From NCBI GenBank assembly GCA_035726825.1, contig JALNTX010000009.1, forward strand, positions 142,278 through 206,277: a DNA stretch of 64,000 bases, in the 5' to 3' direction. The notes under the pieces were generated by a model that saw nothing but the letters and a program-made list of their open reading frames with translations, was not told the DNA's origin and made no database searches. Every line of letters begins with the position of its first letter. The first letter of the stretch is position 1. Positions 62,001-64,000 of the stretch are shown here, piece by piece. The position numbers and the translations under genes were made by a program. Source of the DNA: Pseudocitrobacter sp913778145. Lineage in GTDB: Bacteria > Pseudomonadota > Gammaproteobacteria > Enterobacterales > Enterobacteriaceae.

Positions 62001-62678
62001 ATGATGTACCACATCCCCGGCGTTCTGACCGCCGATGAACTTCACCAGATGGCGGAGGACGTCAACCGCGCTCCGTGGATTGACGGTCGCGCGACCGTTG
62101 GCGCCCAGGGCGCGCAGGTAAAAAATAATCAGCAAATTGACACTCACAGCCCGCTGTACGCCGCGCTGCAGGGGCGCGTTTTAAGGGCACTCAATCAGCA
62201 CTCGCTATTTTTTGCTGCCGCGCTGCCAAAGACCCTCTCCACCCCGCTGTTTAACCGCTACCAGCAGCAAGAAACCTATGGTTTTCACGTAGATGGTGCG
62301 GTGCGCAGTCATCCGCAAAGCGGCTGGATGCGTACCGACCTCTCCGCCACGCTGTTTCTGAGCGACCCGGAAAGCTACGACGGCGGAGAACTGGTGGTGA
62401 ATGATACCTACGGCCAGCACAGCGTAAAACTTCCGGCAGGTGACCTGGTGCTATACCCTTCCAGCAGCCTGCACTGCGTCACGCCCGTCACGCGCGGCGC
62501 GCGCATTGCGTCATTTTTGTGGATCCAGTCGATGATTCGCGACGATAAACGCCGGGCGATGCTGTTCGACCTCGACCGCAATATTCAGACGCTGAAAGCC
62601 CGCCACGGTGAATCAGAAGAAGTGTTGTCGTTGCTCAATCTTTATCACAACCTGCTGCGCGAATGGTCTGAGATTTAG
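62001..62678 (+). CDS. ybiX: PKHD-type Fe(II)/2-oxoglutarate hydroxylase YbiX
   Basis: This 225-residue cytoplasmic oxygenase of the PiuC type has iron ligands His96 and Asp98 (YGFHVDGAVRSH) and His158 (SSLHCVTPV), with a downstream Arg for 2-oxoglutarate. It equals E. coli YbiX in length. Linkage to fiu-type receptor genes is conserved and suggests a part in iron acquisition or siderophore processing; the substrate is unknown. AAGGAG lies nine bases before the ATG. Confidence 0.94.
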   Translation: MMYHIPGVLTADELHQMAEDVNRAPWIDGRATVGAQGAQVKNNQQIDTHSPLYAALQGRVLRALNQHSLFFAAALPKTLSTPLFNRYQQQETYGFHVDGAVRSHPQSGWMRTDLSATLFLSDPESYDGGELVVNDTYGQHSVKLPAGDLVLYPSSSLHCVTPVTRGARIASFLWIQSMIRDDKRRAMLFDLDRNIQTLKARHGESEEVLSLLNLYHNLLREWSEI

Positions 62679-62747
62679 GCCTTGTCTGTACGCGATGCGC
62701 CCCCATATTGAGTATAATTAGCTCAATAAATAATCAGGAGGTGAGCA

Positions 62748-63014
62748 ATGGCTTCAGGTTGGGCAAACGACGGTGCCGTGCAGGATCAAATCGACAGCAC
62801 CATTGAAGATGCGGTGGCGCGGGCAAGAAGTGGTCTGCCGAAGGGCGAAAGCGCCAAATTTTGTGAAGAATGTGGGGAACCGATTCCAGAGGCGCGTCGG
62901 CAGGCTATTCCGGGTGTGCAGCTGTGCGTAAACTGCCAACAGGAGAAAGATTTACATAACTCTACATTTGCAGGATATAATCGCAGAGGATCGAAAGATA
63001 GCCAGCTTCGTTGA
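62748..63014 (+). CDS. ybiI: DksA/TraR-type zinc-finger protein YbiI
   Basis: This 88-residue protein has a four-cysteine zinc finger (FCEECGEPIPEARR ... LCVNCQQ) near residues 42-66 and a short N-terminal helix. It matches E. coli YbiI in length and in the C-terminus GYNRRGSKDSQLR. It lacks the long coiled coil with acidic tip by which DksA enters the RNA polymerase channel, so its role is unclear. AGGAGGTGA precedes the start. Confidence 0.93.
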   Translation: MASGWANDGAVQDQIDSTIEDAVARARSGLPKGESAKFCEECGEPIPEARRQAIPGVQLCVNCQQEKDLHNSTFAGYNRRGSKDSQLR

Positions 63015-63297
63015 CAGTTCTGTACCTGAAAATACAGCGCAAACGGTTATCTTTACGACCACTTTTTTTGGCTAAATAAGTAGCAAAAAGTGCCTTAAAT
63101 CATCGAGCAGGTTATTATCCCCCTCCGAAACCATTCATTGCGAAAATAATTTATTAATAATCAGTAAATTAATACTTATTCAAAATTATTGATGAAGGTT
63201 ATCAATTCTCTTCGATTTATTCTTTCGCAATAAAACGTGATACTCATCACATCGACAGAACATCGTCCCCGAACAAATAACCTGCGAGAGATTGAAA

Positions 63298-63558
63298 ATG
63301 AAAACTATCAAATATGCTGTTGCTGCTATTGCCCTTTCTACCCTGTCCTTTGGTGCTTTCGCTGCTGAAGCAGTAAGCGCGGCTCAGGCTCAGAACATGA
63401 ATAAAATTGGTGTTGTTTCTGCGGAAGGCGCATCGACTCTGGATGGTCTGGAAGCAAAACTGGCTGCGAAAGCAGAAGCGGCTGGCGCCTCTGCTTACAG
63501 CATCACCTCTGCTAACACCAACAACAAAGTTAGCGGTACTGCGGTTATCTACAAATAA
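63298..63558 (+). CDS. ybiJ: YhcN/BhsA family protein YbiJ
   Basis: This 86-residue periplasmic precursor has a 22-residue signal peptide (MKTIKYAVAAIALSTLSFG...A) and a DUF1471 domain ending SGTAVIYK. AQNMNKIGVVSAEGAST matches E. coli YbiJ closely. It is a paralogue of McbA at 42632-42895; members respond to envelope and acid stress. GCGAGAG is the likely ribosome site. Confidence 0.93.
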   Translation: MKTIKYAVAAIALSTLSFGAFAAEAVSAAQAQNMNKIGVVSAEGASTLDGLEAKLAAKAEAAGASAYSITSANTNNKVSGTAVIYK

Positions 63559-63970
63559 CCGAAAGAATTAACTGCCAGAAGTTGTACCCCGCCAGCTTAA
63601 CCCACTGGCGGCTGCTGTAACCCTCATTGAACTTGTTGATACCCTTTTTGACGCCCGGCATGCCACGCCGGTTTTTTTTTGCTTTTTATCCATTTCTTCC
63701 TCGATCTCTAATGAGATATCGTCGAACCCGGTATCATTAGTCTCACTATCTCCAGGCTGAGCGATCCACATACTGCATCGAAAACGTTTTATAAGCAGTG
63801 GCTGGAAGAAAACGACAAACGACACCGTTAAATGTCGAACTACTTAGTATCACCTCGCTTATCAGAACTAAATGTATTCTGAATCTTACGAGTTTCCCTC
63901 CTTCATCACATTCCCTTCTCAGCTTCGGATTTAGATTACGCATCCTTTAAATACGCAGGGATGTGTGCAT
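63559..63970. other. Intergenic region with two hairpins
   Basis: CCGCCAG/CTGGCGG (63589-63611) and CCGGC/GCCGG followed by nine T residues (63655-63680) are probable terminators for ybiJ. Beyond them a stretch ending at a stop at 63829-63831 reads as KTFYKQWLEENDKRHR but has no usable start and may be a gene remnant. The rest is AT-rich with nothing recognised. Confidence 0.5.
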
Positions 63971-64000
63971 ATGGCCTTTGACGGATTACGTTTCCCGCTG
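63971..64000 (+). CDS. Start of an unidentified gene, cut by window end
   Basis: ATG at 63971 follows AGGGA at 13 to 9 bases upstream and opens a frame reading MAFDGLRFPL to the window edge. Ten codons are too few to identify a product. Confidence 0.3.
   Translation, partial: MAFDGLRFPL

Noticed and set aside
63568..63825. 85-codon minus-strand frame after ybiJ
   Set aside because: It overlaps both probable terminators and has no ribosome site or recognisable sequence.

Overview
The window is chromosomal DNA of a member of the Enterobacteriaceae. Most predicted proteins are close relatives of the Escherichia coli K-12 products encoded between gsi and ybiJ, and they lie in the same relative order (gsiDCBA-iaaA-moeAB-fsaA-pflEF-ybiV-ybiU-ybiT-ldtB-ybiR-mntR-mntS-opgE-ompX-rhtA-dps-glnHPQ-ybiO-rlmF-mcbA-fiu-ybiX-ybiI-ybiJ). 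Typical REP/BIME repeats sit between genes. Several insertions relative to E. coli, the yaiL end at the left edge and a second kind of intergenic repeat suggest a relative such as Enterobacter, Lelliottia, Leclercia, Kosakonia or Citrobacter; the genus cannot be fixed by eye.

Layout: 1-1836 holds the end of yaiL and an exported protein built of about twenty glycine-asparagine repeats. 2256-8497 is the glutathione importer operon iaaA-gsiABCD (minus strand). 8661-10645 is moeAB. 10810-14942 holds fsaA and, divergently, pflE-pflF (glycyl-radical enzyme and its activase) with an FNR-like box and two palindromes in the shared promoter region. 15174-16064 is an Rpn-type nuclease gene. 16161-18405 holds ybiV and ybiU. 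18372-23460 is an added LacI regulator / MFS transporter / GH31 glycosidase cluster, followed by a lipoprotein gene. 24411-27141 holds ybiT and ldtB. 27315-29428 is an added GH1 glycosidase-GntR operon with twin palindromic operators. 29536-42472 is the conserved stretch ybiR, mntR, mntS, opgE, ompX, rhtA, dps, glnHPQ, ybiO, rlmF and a flavin-reductase-like gene.

Between mcbA (ends 42895) and fiu (starts 59648), which I recall as neighbours in E. coli K-12, lies about 16.7 kb of accessory DNA. It begins with a LuxR-like regulator and a DUF1090 protein. Next is a beta-glucoside regulon made of two divergent operons: surE-like/bglF/bglB on the minus strand and histidine phosphatase/OprD-type porin/bglG on the plus strand. 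Both share a central region with two CRP-like sites. Each operon carries two ribonucleic-antiterminator/terminator modules, one in the leader and one internal. The four modules should all answer to the BglG-type antiterminator at 51404-52246, which would place two secreted phosphatases and an outer-membrane porin under the same control as beta-glucoside uptake. This is the most unusual system in the window.

The last part of the island is a chaperone-usher fimbrial operon (two pilins, chaperone, usher, tip adhesin). It is preceded by a winged-helix regulator, a degenerate LuxR-like regulator and about 800 bp of AT-rich DNA. The window then returns to the conserved fiu-ybiX-ybiI-ybiJ segment and ends in the first codons of an unidentified gene.
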